From an uncultured Erysipelotrichaceae bacterium (GTDB taxonomy: Bacteria; Bacillota_I; Bacilli_A; RF39; UBA660): a DNA stretch of 20,637 bases. The translations under genes and the position numbers were made by a program. The stretch is taken from contig CATOOY010000019.1 in assembly GCA_951801995.1 (NCBI GenBank), forward strand, positions 1-20,637, read 5' to 3'. This document shows positions 7,698 through 15,933 of the stretch, one piece after another; position 1 is the stretch's first letter; the number at the start of each line of letters is the position of its first letter. Below the pieces are notes generated by a model, which ran no database searches, was not told the DNA's origin, and worked only from the letters and a program-made list of their open reading frames with translations.

Positions 7698-8049
7698 TAC
7701 TTCAACATATGATCCAGGATATGACTTATTTGATGATTGGGATTTAGTGGCCTCAAGTTTAAAAACGCAATATGGTTATAGCATTAGAAAAGAAATAGAT
7801 AATTTAGACTGGGGAGAATTGATAAGCGATATTGCAGGACTTAAAGGAGATACACCACTTGGAAACATCGTAAGAATTAGAAAAGAAAAAGATCCTGAAG
7901 TATTAAAAAAATTTACTCCTGAAGAAATAAAAATTAGAAATGAGTGGCTAACAAAATCAGCATCTCAAATAAGTGAAGAAAATTATGAACAAGCTATGGA
8001 AAGCATAAAAAATATGTTTAAAACTATGGCACAAAGTGAGGTGAGATAA
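7693..8049 (+). CDS. Tail assembly chaperone, downstream frame (Gp15-like, gpT part)
   Basis: Second chaperone part, with the Gp15-type signature: YDLFDDWDLVASSLKTQYG, then a helix with LDWGELISDIAGL, DTPLGNIVRIRKEKD, and FTPEEIKIRNEW. Read alone it could begin only at GTG 7747, which has no ribosome site and would cut off the conserved FDDW motif. I therefore give the start as the first codon after the likely +1 slip. The expected product is a fusion of about 218 residues with the preceding frame. It ends with TAATG overlapping the tape measure start. Confidence 0.8.
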   Translation, partial: NNTSTYDPGYDLFDDWDLVASSLKTQYGYSIRKEIDNLDWGELISDIAGLKGDTPLGNIVRIRKEKDPEVLKKFTPEEIKIRNEWLTKSASQISEENYEQAMESIKNMFKTMAQSEVR

Positions 8050-11000
8050 TGAGTACAAATGTAGGGGAAATTGACCTTAGTTTAATATTAAATAGTAATA
8101 AATTTAGTTCACAATTAAAAAATATTGATGCACAAGCAAATACGGCTTCCACTAAAATCTCATCATCATTATCTAAAATAGGCAAGGCTGCACTCGCAGC
8201 TTTTTCTGTTGCTGCAGTTGTAAAATGGGGAAAGGAATGCTTAAATGTTGCAACTGAAACTTCTAATGCTTGGATAGGTTTAAATTCAATATTAACTGGA
8301 CAAGGAAAAAGTTTTGATAAAGCAAAACAATTTATAAATGATTATATATCAGATGGTTTAGTTCCTTTGAATAATGCTGTAACAGCATATAAAAATTTAG
8401 CAGCGAGAGGATATAATTCAGATCAAATACAAAAAACTATGATTGCATTAAAAAATAGTGCGACATTTGGTAGACAAAGTACATATAGTCTTGGAGAAGC
8501 AGTACAAACTGCATCTGAAGGTTTAAAAAATGAAAATAGTATATTAGTTGATAATGCAGGTGTTACAAAAAATGTGGCCAAGATGTGGGAAGATTACGCA
8601 AAATCAATAGGAAAGACAACTAATAATCTTACACAACAAGAAAAAATACAAGCAGAAGTAAATGGAATTTTAGAAGAAACAAAATTCCAAAGTAATGATG
8701 CTGCGATTTATGCAAATACTTATTCAGGAAAAGTAGCACAATTATCACAAGCATTTACAACTATGAAAACAGCAATAGGAAATGTAATACAACCAATAGC
8801 AAAATTATTTATTCCAATTGTTACTGGTGCAGTAAATGTAGTTACAAGATTATTTACAGCACTTTCAGGATTACTTGCATTGTTTGGATTGAAAGCAGAT
8901 AGTGTAGAAACTGTATCAAGTGGAATGGGAGATTTAGCAACACAAGCAGGTGATGCATCTGATGCAATTTCAGGTGTTGGAGATAGTGCAAAGAAAGCAG
9001 GAAAGGATGCTAAAAAAGCATCAAATAATTTAGCATCGTTCGATAACTTAAATGTACTACAAAAAGATACAAATGCTTCAAGTGGATCTGGTGGTGGAGC
9101 AGGAGGCAGTTCTGCAGGTATAAAAGATACATTAGATGTATCAAGCACAATTACTGAAGATACATCAGCATTTGATGGCCTAATTGCTAGAGTAAAAGAA
9201 TTAGCAGGCATATTTAAAAGTGGTTTTGACATTAGTTTTGGAGACACAAACTTTGATGGAATAATAGGACACTTAAAAGGAATAAAAGATACAATAATCA
9301 ATATTTGGACAGATCCAAAAGTATTAGGTGCAGCAGAAAACTGGGTAAAAACTTTGTTATTTACACTTGGACAGGTTACAGGTTCAGTAGCAAGAATAGG
9401 AATAAATCTTGCTGAAGGATTAGTAGGAAGCATAGATAAATATTTATCACAAAATGTTGAAAGAATAAAAAGTCATATATGTAAAATGTTTGATATTTCA
9501 AGTAAAGATTTAACTTTAACAGGTAATTTATTTCAAGCATTAGGAGAAATATCAGATGTATTCAAAAGTGATACTGCAAAACAAATTGGTGCAAATATAA
9601 TTGCGATTTTTGCTAATCCATTTATGAGTATTCAAGAATTATGTGGAAAGTTTGTACTTGATTTAAAAGCAATACTATTCCAACCAATTATAGATAATGC
9701 AGAAAAAATAAAAACTACTATTGAAAATGTAATGAAACCAATAGAAAGTTTTACTTCTACATTAGCACAAGCAATGACTTATGTTGGAGATAAATGGAAT
9801 GAGGTTTATGATCAACATATACATCCTTTAATGGAATCATTGAAAACAGGAATAAGTGATACTTTTGGAAAATTCCTAGATGCATATAATACTTATGTTG
9901 CACCTATGTTAGAGAGATTAGCAACAAAATTTAATGAATTATGGAATACACATTTAAAACCTTTCGTAGATAATGTTGCAGGATTAATTGGAAGTATAGC
10001 AGATGCAGTAACAGCATTATGGAATAATATACTAAAACCAGTTATTGATTGGATTATACAAAATATTCTTCCTGTATTAGTTCCAATATTTGAAGCATTA
10101 TGGAACACAATTTGTAATGTATTTGGTGCTATTACAGATACAATAGGTGGAATTATACAAACATTTAAAGGTTTAATAGATTTTATTGTTGGTATTTTCA
10201 CAGGAGACTGGAATAAAGCCTGGGAAGGAATAAAAACATTTTTCACAGGAATTTGGAATGCAATTAAAGGTGTTGTTTCTACTGTATGGAATGCAATTAA
10301 AGGAATAATAGAAACAGTAATAAATGTTATAAAAGGAATTATTACTACTGTATTTAATGCAATAAAAACTGTTATTTCAAATATATTCAATGCAATAAAA
10401 AATACAGTTTCAAATATATGGAATGGAATTAAAAATAGTATTAGTAATGCAGTAAATAGTATTAAAAATGGAATAATAAATAACTTCCAAACAGCTTATA
10501 ACAGAATTATAGGTATATTTAGAAATATTGGAAGTTTCTTTAGTGGTATATGGAATAACATCAAAAATACATTTAGTGCATTAGGTACAAAAATAGGGGA
10601 TGCAATAAGTGGAGCAGTAAAAAGTGGAATAAATGGCGTGCTTGGAATGATAGAGGGTGTAGTAAATAAATTCGTAAATATGATAAATGGTGCAATTGAT
10701 TTGATTAATAATATTCCTGGTGTTAGTATAGGAAAATTAAATCAATTGAATCTACCAAGATTGGCACAAGGTGGTTATGTTAAAGCAAATACACCTCAAT
10801 TAGCAGTTATTGGTGATAACAAAAATCAAGGCGAAGTTGTTGCACCTGAAGATAAAATGTTAGATATGATTTTGACAGCTTTAAAAATGTTCCAAGATCA
10901 AAACAATAATAATACAAACAACAATACTCAAGCACAAAATATAACACTTAACTTTAATGGTACAATGTCACAATTAATAAGAGTATTAAAACCTGAACTA

Positions 11001-11054
11001 GATAGAGAAAGCAAAAGAAAAGGTAATAAATTAATTATAGGAGGTGCAACATAA
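8049..11054 (+). CDS. Tail tape measure protein
   Basis: 1001-residue tape measure, the longest gene of the window, which sets tail length and later enters the host envelope. Residues 1-60 (MSTNVGEIDLSLILNSNKF...) and a helical domain with IGKAALAAFSVAAVVKWGKE are typical. About residues 240-285 form a long hydrophobic segment, followed by a Gly/Ser-rich linker (about 340-358). From about 736 to 830 there are tandem 11-residue repeats with aromatic starts (WNAIKGVVSTV, FNAIKTVISNI, WNGIKNSISNA). The C-terminus has the common GGYVKANTPQLAVIGDNKNQGEVVAPEDKM motif and an Asn-rich stretch. Overlaps of one base on both sides indicate coupled translation. Confidence 0.92.
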   Translation: MSTNVGEIDLSLILNSNKFSSQLKNIDAQANTASTKISSSLSKIGKAALAAFSVAAVVKWGKECLNVATETSNAWIGLNSILTGQGKSFDKAKQFINDYISDGLVPLNNAVTAYKNLAARGYNSDQIQKTMIALKNSATFGRQSTYSLGEAVQTASEGLKNENSILVDNAGVTKNVAKMWEDYAKSIGKTTNNLTQQEKIQAEVNGILEETKFQSNDAAIYANTYSGKVAQLSQAFTTMKTAIGNVIQPIAKLFIPIVTGAVNVVTRLFTALSGLLALFGLKADSVETVSSGMGDLATQAGDASDAISGVGDSAKKAGKDAKKASNNLASFDNLNVLQKDTNASSGSGGGAGGSSAGIKDTLDVSSTITEDTSAFDGLIARVKELAGIFKSGFDISFGDTNFDGIIGHLKGIKDTIINIWTDPKVLGAAENWVKTLLFTLGQVTGSVARIGINLAEGLVGSIDKYLSQNVERIKSHICKMFDISSKDLTLTGNLFQALGEISDVFKSDTAKQIGANIIAIFANPFMSIQELCGKFVLDLKAILFQPIIDNAEKIKTTIENVMKPIESFTSTLAQAMTYVGDKWNEVYDQHIHPLMESLKTGISDTFGKFLDAYNTYVAPMLERLATKFNELWNTHLKPFVDNVAGLIGSIADAVTALWNNILKPVIDWIIQNILPVLVPIFEALWNTICNVFGAITDTIGGIIQTFKGLIDFIVGIFTGDWNKAWEGIKTFFTGIWNAIKGVVSTVWNAIKGIIETVINVIKGIITTVFNAIKTVISNIFNAIKNTVSNIWNGIKNSISNAVNSIKNGIINNFQTAYNRIIGIFRNIGSFFSGIWNNIKNTFSALGTKIGDAISGAVKSGINGVLGMIEGVVNKFVNMINGAIDLINNIPGVSIGKLNQLNLPRLAQGGYVKANTPQLAVIGDNKNQGEVVAPEDKMLDMILTALKMFQDQNNNNTNNNTQAQNITLNFNGTMSQLIRVLKPELDRESKRKGNKLIIGGAT

Positions 11055-11440
11055 TGGCAGAGAAGTACGATTTTATATTACTTGATGGAATACAATTCAA
11101 TATTGGTGTATATGCAAATATTAAAGAAGCAGCAGACTTTTTAGATAAATATGCAAATAGAACAGATGATGGAGACTTAAAAAGAGAACTAATAGGTGTA
11201 TATTTTAATTTTTCTGACATTAAATTTGAACCTCAAACTGATAGCAATTATGATGAGTATGAAAGATTATGGAATAAACTTACAGAACCTGAGGAGTTTC
11301 ATACAGTCAAAATTGCTAATCTTGAATTTAAGGCCTATTTTAATAATGTTTCGAGAGTAATTTACGATTTTAAAAATAACAAGGCATATAGGAAAGATAT
11401 GACTGTAAACTTCACGGCTAAAAGGCCAGCAAGGAGTTGA
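11054..11440 (+). CDS. Distal-tail-region protein (DUF6711-like)
   Basis: 128-residue protein straight after the tape measure. It has mainly beta-strand character with a YDEYERLWNKLTEPEEFHTV segment and a basic C-terminus (NFTAKRPARS). The pattern of L-x-x-G, then 'tolerance' to W-x-x-L and H-x-V, matches small tail-tip proteins (DUF6711-type) of Clostridia phages. It is probably part of the tail tip or adaptor to the baseplate. Start ATG overlaps the tape measure stop. Confidence 0.6.
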   Translation: MAEKYDFILLDGIQFNIGVYANIKEAADFLDKYANRTDDGDLKRELIGVYFNFSDIKFEPQTDSNYDEYERLWNKLTEPEEFHTVKIANLEFKAYFNNVSRVIYDFKNNKAYRKDMTVNFTAKRPARS

Positions 11441-11445
11441 TGATT

Positions 11446-13227
11446 ATGAAAACAAAAACGCAAATAGAATTTGGATTTATTGATGTTACAGCAAAATCAG
11501 ACAGTCAGTTAAGCATTACAGATAAACAAGACTTTGTTGATTTAGAAGATCTAAAACAAGATGATATTGAAGAAACAAAATATGCTACATTGGAAAGAAA
11601 TCAATTTGCATTAGATGGAACATTTGAATTAATGCCTGAAAATCTAGACAATATGTGTTTATGGTCAAGCAGTATGAGTAATGATGCTGGAATATTTGAA
11701 AAACCTCCTGTATTAACAATAAATTTTACTGAACCACATAGTAGTTTAGGTTTAACATTTTTATTTAGTAAAGCAGGAGATTATTGTAGTCATTTAAATA
11801 TAACCTATTATGATAAAGATAATCAGCTAATCAACGATTCAGACTTTTATCCTGATGATTACCAATATGTTTGTAATAATATTGTTGAAAACTACCAAAA
11901 AATAGTTATTATATTTTGTGGTACAAATAATCCATACAGATATATTAAGTTGTATCAGATATTGTATGGAGCAAACAAAACTTTTGAAGGCGATAATTTA
12001 ATAAGTGCAAACATTTTAGAAGAGATGGATTTGTTAAGTTCAGAGGTTAGCATAAATACTTTAGGATTTAAAGTTTACTCTGAAGATGACGAATTTAATA
12101 TTATAAATCCAACAGGGTTTTATAGTCTATTACAGCAAAGACAAGCATTTAAAGTTAAAGAACTTCTATTAAAAGAAGGAAAAGAAATAAATATGGGTAC
12201 ATTTTACCTTGATACTTGGAAGAATGCAGATAACAAAATTATGGAATTTGATGCAATAGATCTAATAGGAATAATAGATAAAACAACCTTTTATGGTGGT
12301 ATGTATGTTAACATACCTTTTAAAAATATGATAAAAGCTGTAATGGATTCAGCAAATGTAGCTGAAGAAAATTACGAAATACAAGAAAATCTAAAAAATA
12401 TAATGATGACAGGCTATATTCCTATATGTACACATAGACAAGCATTACAACAACTTGTATTTGCTGTTGGTGCAATTGCAGATTGTAGCAGAAGTGACAA
12501 AATTAAAATATATACAATTGTAGATAAGGAAGATAACAATACTATTGAACAGACAAATATATTCCAAGGCACAAAGAAAGTAGAACAAAATGAAATTGTT
12601 ACAGAAGTTGCTGTAACTGCACATAATTATATAAAAGGATCTGATGTAGAAGAAGTATTTAAGGGAGTATTGGATAAAGGCGATAATAGGATCTTATTTG
12701 ATAAACCAGTATATGATTTGTCGTGTGCAGCAGGAACTATAAAAGAATCTAATTGTAATTATGCAATTATAAATTGTACAGCTGAAAAAGAAATAATTGT
12801 TACTGGTCGTAAATATATAGATAATACACAAGAAATATCAGCAAAAGTTGAAGATATAGGAACAGACAGCAAATTAAATACTCTAAATATAGAATCAGCA
12901 TATTTTATTAATAAAAGTAATGCACAAACAATTGCTAAAAAAGTATTAGATTACTACCAAAAAACATATAAAACTGAATTTGATTTTATTTTAAAAGGCG
13001 AAAGTTTAACAGAAGATGTAGCAATAGAAAGCAATGATTTTAGCAGACAGTTGGTAGGCCATATTAAAAAATTAGATATAGACTTAACTGGTGGATTTTT
13101 GGCAAGTGCAGAAATAAATGCAAGAGTAAGATTATTGACAGTATTAAGGCAAGTAAAATTAAAAGAGGAATATGCATCAATGCTAGTAAGAAATGTTTAT
13201 GTTCGAGAGGAGGTAAGCAATGGATGA
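11446..13227 (+). CDS. Tail tip / baseplate hub protein
   Basis: About 593-residue protein. I chose ATG 11446 because AAGGAG at 11431-11436 is 9 bases upstream; ATG 11440 and TTG 11437 in the same frame are too close to it. Residues 60-180 look like a beta-sandwich discoidin-like insert (NLDNMCLWSSSMSN, then FLFSKAGDYCSHLNITYYDK and IVIIFCGTNNPYRYIKLYQI). Later parts (TFYLDTWKNADNKIMEFDAIDLIG, then HRQALQQLVFAVGAIADC) are typical of the hub/Tal-type proteins that follow distal tail proteins. I do not see an obvious endopeptidase active site. Ends overlapping the next gene by 8 bases. Confidence 0.75.
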   Translation: MKTKTQIEFGFIDVTAKSDSQLSITDKQDFVDLEDLKQDDIEETKYATLERNQFALDGTFELMPENLDNMCLWSSSMSNDAGIFEKPPVLTINFTEPHSSLGLTFLFSKAGDYCSHLNITYYDKDNQLINDSDFYPDDYQYVCNNIVENYQKIVIIFCGTNNPYRYIKLYQILYGANKTFEGDNLISANILEEMDLLSSEVSINTLGFKVYSEDDEFNIINPTGFYSLLQQRQAFKVKELLLKEGKEINMGTFYLDTWKNADNKIMEFDAIDLIGIIDKTTFYGGMYVNIPFKNMIKAVMDSANVAEENYEIQENLKNIMMTGYIPICTHRQALQQLVFAVGAIADCSRSDKIKIYTIVDKEDNNTIEQTNIFQGTKKVEQNEIVTEVAVTAHNYIKGSDVEEVFKGVLDKGDNRILFDKPVYDLSCAAGTIKESNCNYAIINCTAEKEIIVTGRKYIDNTQEISAKVEDIGTDSKLNTLNIESAYFINKSNAQTIAKKVLDYYQKTYKTEFDFILKGESLTEDVAIESNDFSRQLVGHIKKLDIDLTGGFLASAEINARVRLLTVLRQVKLKEEYASMLVRNVYVREEVSNG

Positions 13228-13768
13228 TTTAATATATGATAGATCAGCAAGTGATGTTGAAACAGCATTAAATAATCCAGGAAGTAGCACACATTTAAAA
13301 GGAAGTTATAACTTTACGGATTTAAATAGAGTGGAATCCTGGTGCGAATATTTAATGAACATTTTGAAAAAATATGGTTTCTCTAGAAATTTAGTAATAA
13401 AAACTAATTGGAATATGAGAGATTATCCAACAAGAACACATATAGATAGAATAAGAAACAATATAAAGACATTAAAAGATTTTTGCTATGCATTAACTAC
13501 TGAAACAATAATTTATAATAATACATTAAATTACGAACAAGCGAATGTACTAGAAAAAATATTATATGATACAAATCAATATTTTGAAGAAATGAACATT
13601 ATATTAAATTTACCATATAATTTTGGTACAACTCTTATTCGTAGAAATTATGTGGAATTACCTATAAACACAGACACAATAGAACAAAAACACAAAGTTC
13701 CTACAAATTATAATGTAGGAATTTTGCTTGTAAATAGAAAATATATAGAATTAATAGAGGAGGGATAA
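13220..13768 (+). CDS. Tail/baseplate protein of unknown function
   Basis: 182-residue protein that often stands before fibre genes in Clostridia prophages. Strong ribosome site (AGAGGAGG) within the previous gene. Features: an N-terminal LIYDRSASDVETAL with a W-x-E-x-L-M helix, a conserved-looking NWNMRDYPTRTHIDRIRNNI, helix LNYEQANVLEKILYDTNQYF and a C-terminal strand LIRRNYVELPIN. By position it could link the hub to the DGR-diversified fibre. No catalytic motif is visible. Confidence 0.6.
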   Translation: MDDLIYDRSASDVETALNNPGSSTHLKGSYNFTDLNRVESWCEYLMNILKKYGFSRNLVIKTNWNMRDYPTRTHIDRIRNNIKTLKDFCYALTTETIIYNNTLNYEQANVLEKILYDTNQYFEEMNIILNLPYNFGTTLIRRNYVELPINTDTIEQKHKVPTNYNVGILLVNRKYIELIEEG

Positions 13769-13771
13769 TAA

Positions 13772-15025
13772 ATGGCTTATGGTACAACTTATATAACTAC
13801 ACAAGGAGCAATATTAGCAGCTAAAACACTACAATCAAAAATATTAGAATTTTCACATTTTTCAATAGGTAGTGGAAATATTGCAGATCCTGGTGTAGAA
13901 ACTATAAAGGCATTAACAGGATTAGTAAACCCTGAATTGAATTTTGACATAACTAAAGTAAACAGAGAAACTGATACACAAGTTACTGTTAGAGGTTTAT
14001 TTAAAAATACAGATGCTGAACAAGGATTTTGGCTAAAAGAATTAGGTTTATATGCCATTGATCCTGATACAAATCAGGAAGTATTATTTGCATATATAAA
14101 TTATGGAGAAGAAGCAGAATATATAAACAATTCTATAACAGAGAAAAAAGAGCATTATTACGATATGATAATTACTGTAGATAATGCAAATAATGTTACA
14201 ATTACAGTAGATCCAAGCACAGTATATGTAAATGAACAAGAGTTGAATGAAAAAGCACAAGAACTTATAGATGATTATGATGCAAAATTTGCTAATTTAA
14301 AATCAATAGTTGTTGCACCAAATGCAGGAGCACATAATTCAATTTATAGAGGAAAAGATATAACAGACCTGTTTTATAATGGCACTTTGTCAAAACAAAT
14401 TGCTGCAGGAACTTTTGATGATATATTTATTGGGGACTATATTATAGGAAAAGTAAGTAAGAAGAAATATTTAGTTGCAGATATTAATTATAGATTATAT
14501 TGTGGAGATACTGAATGCACAAAACAACATATTTTAATGATTCCTGAAAGAATAATGGGAACAGCAAAAATGAATGATACCAATATTACAACTGGAGGTT
14601 ATTTTGGCAGTAAAATGTACACAAATTATTTAGCACCATTTAAAACTGTAATTCAAAATGATTTTACTTCAAATCATATTTTAAGTCACAAAGAATTATT
14701 AACAAATGCAGTTGGAGATGGTAAATCAACAGGATGGGCGTGGTATGATTCTACAATAGAACTTATGAATGAAAGTATGGTTTATGGTCACGATGTATGG
14801 GGGTCAAGTGGATATGAAACTGGAATTGATAAGTCACAATTATCATTATTCAGATTAGATCCAAGTAAAATAATAGCGAGAGATGACAACAATGCGAGAT
14901 ATTGGTATTGGCTAAGAGATGTGGTTTCTTCTTCGACCTTCGCTATTGTGACCCTCAACGGTCTTGCGACCCTTACCGGCGCTTCGAACGCTTCCGGCGT
15001 GCGTCCTGCTTTCCTAATCTACTAA
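13772..15025 (+). CDS. DGR target: tail fibre/collar protein with C-type-lectin-like variable tip
   Basis: 417-residue fibre protein. Residues 1-165 are a phage tail-collar fibre N-terminus (GAILAAKTLQSKILEFSHFS, then FWLKELGLYAIDPDTN), which attaches to the baseplate. Residues about 200-417 are a DUF6273-like, formylglycine-enzyme/C-type-lectin fold domain with YWYWLRDVVSS and the closing GVRPAFLIY. Residues 383-414 are coded by the variable repeat. Compared with TR, residues 389, 392, 394, 395, 398, 400-403, 408 and 413 differ; Asn396 and Asn406 remain as in TR. The role is inferred to be receptor binding, like Mtd of phage BPP-1. Strong ribosome site (AGAGGAGGG). Codons in the VR are G/C-richer than in the rest of the gene. 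Confidence 0.93.
   Translation: MAYGTTYITTQGAILAAKTLQSKILEFSHFSIGSGNIADPGVETIKALTGLVNPELNFDITKVNRETDTQVTVRGLFKNTDAEQGFWLKELGLYAIDPDTNQEVLFAYINYGEEAEYINNSITEKKEHYYDMIITVDNANNVTITVDPSTVYVNEQELNEKAQELIDDYDAKFANLKSIVVAPNAGAHNSIYRGKDITDLFYNGTLSKQIAAGTFDDIFIGDYIIGKVSKKKYLVADINYRLYCGDTECTKQHILMIPERIMGTAKMNDTNITTGGYFGSKMYTNYLAPFKTVIQNDFTSNHILSHKELLTNAVGDGKSTGWAWYDSTIELMNESMVYGHDVWGSSGYETGIDKSQLSLFRLDPSKIIARDDNNARYWYWLRDVVSSSTFAIVTLNGLATLTGASNASGVRPAFLIY
14919..15013 (+). repeat. DGR variable repeat (VR)
   Basis: 95 bp at the 3' end of the target gene, matching TR at 15690-15784 without gaps. The differences are at 14937, 14946, 14952, 14954, 14955, 14963, 14964, 14970, 14972, 14973, 14976, 14978, 14979, 14993, 14994 and 15009. 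All 16 are adenines in TR (9 became C, 5 became T, 2 became G); none of the 69 other bases differs. This is the fingerprint of adenine-specific mutagenic retrohoming. The last difference (GAT in TR, GCT in VR at 15009) could be either a mutated A or a fixed difference between the IMH (in VR) and IMH* (in TR) ends. Confidence 0.97.
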
Positions 15026-15035
15026 TCGGACATCT

Positions 15036-15056
15036 GACAGGGCTTTATGCCCTGTC
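15036..15056 (+). promoter_or_regulatory. DGR target hairpin/cruciform downstream of VR
   Basis: Perfect 8-bp inverted repeat GACAGGGC/GCCCTGTC with a TTTAT loop, 22 bp after the end of VR and 10 bp after the target stop. It is GC-rich in an AT-rich setting and lacks a T-run, so it is a poor terminator. The place and size match the DNA hairpin that improves retrohoming target recognition in BPP-1. Confidence 0.85.
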
Positions 15057-15083
15057 TTATAATATAGTGATTGTTTAGTAGAG

Positions 15084-15112
15084 TTAATCTAATATAAAAA
15101 AAATGATATAAT
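15084..15112 (+). promoter_or_regulatory. Promoter candidate for avd-TR-RT
   Basis: Extended -10 TGATATAAT (15104-15112) with a weak -35 TTAATC 17 bp upstream. It lies in the only sizeable gap of the tail operon, so the retroelement may be transcribed apart from the late genes. Confidence 0.55.
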
Positions 15113-15158
15113 CTTTTGCGAATAATTAAGTGTAAAGGAGAAATAGTATTATTAGGTT

Positions 15159-15671
15159 ATGTCGGATATAAAAAAGAGTGAAAGAAGTGAATCAAAATTA
15201 CAAACAATTCATAATGCATATATGATAAGACAAGCAGTAACAAATTTAGCAGAAAATAATTTTTATATAACATTTTCTAAAATAGAAGATAAAATAAATA
15301 ATAGAATAAAAGAATTACCAGAAGAAGAACAAAAAAGAGTCAAAGACAATATGTATAAATTTTATCGTAGTCAAATCAATAGGCTAACAGATAATGTTAT
15401 AGAACTTGCAACAGGTATAAGTAGACATTTAAGAATTGCAAATACAATATTTCCAACATATATGTCTGAATTTGAAGAACGAAGATTGGAAATGGATAGA
15501 GCAATGGCGTGTTGTAATGCTTTACAAGATGAATTACAATATGCAGGAGAATGTTTATATGCAGATCTTAATAAGTATATGAATTTAGTATTAGAAATTC
15601 AAAAAGAATTTAATATGATAAAATCACTTCGACAAACCGACAATAGATTTTTAAAAAATATTAAAAAATAG
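15159..15671 (+). CDS. avd: DGR accessory variability determinant (Avd)
   Basis: 170-residue, probably all-helical protein between VR and TR, the Avd position. Avd forms a pentameric, positively charged helical bundle that binds the reverse transcriptase and the TR RNA and is needed for cDNA synthesis. Seen here: an amphipathic helical pattern (IHNAYMIRQAVTNLAENN, then EEEQKRVKDNMYKFYRSQIN, and EMDRAMACCNALQDELQY) and basic N- and C-terminal parts. It is longer than the usual 110-130 residues and I recognise it more by place and fold than by sequence. ATG 15159 is the first start after an in-frame TAG at 15153. The AAAGGAG at 15134-15140 lies too far upstream (about 18 bases) to serve it well, so the start is uncertain. 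Confidence 0.8.
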   Translation: MSDIKKSERSESKLQTIHNAYMIRQAVTNLAENNFYITFSKIEDKINNRIKELPEEEQKRVKDNMYKFYRSQINRLTDNVIELATGISRHLRIANTIFPTYMSEFEERRLEMDRAMACCNALQDELQYAGECLYADLNKYMNLVLEIQKEFNMIKSLRQTDNRFLKNIKK

Positions 15672-15933
15672 TTAGTGGGTAATCTTTATATGTGGTTTCT
15701 TCTTCGAACTTCGCTAATGTGAACAACAACGGTAATGCGAACAATAACAACGCTTCGAACGCTAACGGCGTGCGTCCTGATTTCACACCCATACAAAATT
15801 TTTATGGACTAAGTTTCCACAGTATGGTAATGGGAAAGGAAAGGAAAGATTGTCCCTTCAATTTGTAAAAATTGATAAATGCTAATCATTATGTATTTGG
15901 ATAAGTCCAGTAATACTATTAAAGTGATTTTTT
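15672..15933 (+). ncRNA. DGR template RNA region (TR plus downstream structured segment)
   Basis: Non-coding stretch between avd and the reverse transcriptase. In BPP-1 the RNA from the end of avd through TR to the start of the RT gene is the template and primer for cDNA synthesis. Here, after TR, there is a perfect 7-bp hairpin with a GTAA tetraloop (TCAATTT/AAATTGA, 15858-15875). A 6-bp pairing TGGACT (15805-15810) with AGTCCA (15904-15909) can close a domain around it. Three tandem GGAAA units lie at about 15833-15848. Limits of the RNA are inferred. Confidence 0.65.
15690..15784 (+). repeat. DGR template repeat (TR)
   Basis: 95 bp, the unchanged partner of VR at 14919-15013, 19 bases after the avd stop. 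It has 26 adenines, 16 of which are substituted in VR. In the VR reading frame it contains twelve AAC/AAT codons. Changing the adenines of AAY gives 15 different amino acids but never a stop codon. TR itself is not part of any gene. Confidence 0.97.

Noticed and set aside
7747..8049. Independent gene starting at GTG 7747
   Set aside because: It has no ribosome site and would lose the conserved FDDW section, which is readable only through the frameshift.
8720..9433. 237-residue minus-strand ORF opposite the tape measure
   Set aside because: It lies wholly inside the tape measure gene, and its Pro/Ala/Ser-rich sequence is what reverse-reading Gly/Ala codons gives.
9893..10390. 165-residue minus-strand ORF opposite the tape measure
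   Set aside because: It is a mirror of the repetitive tape measure coding strand, has no ribosome site and gives low-complexity hydrophobic sequence.
13772..15025. A second VR in the same or other genes
   Set aside because: I looked for other copies of the TR core (for example GGCGTGCGTCCTG) and saw only the two at 14919-15013 and 15690-15784.
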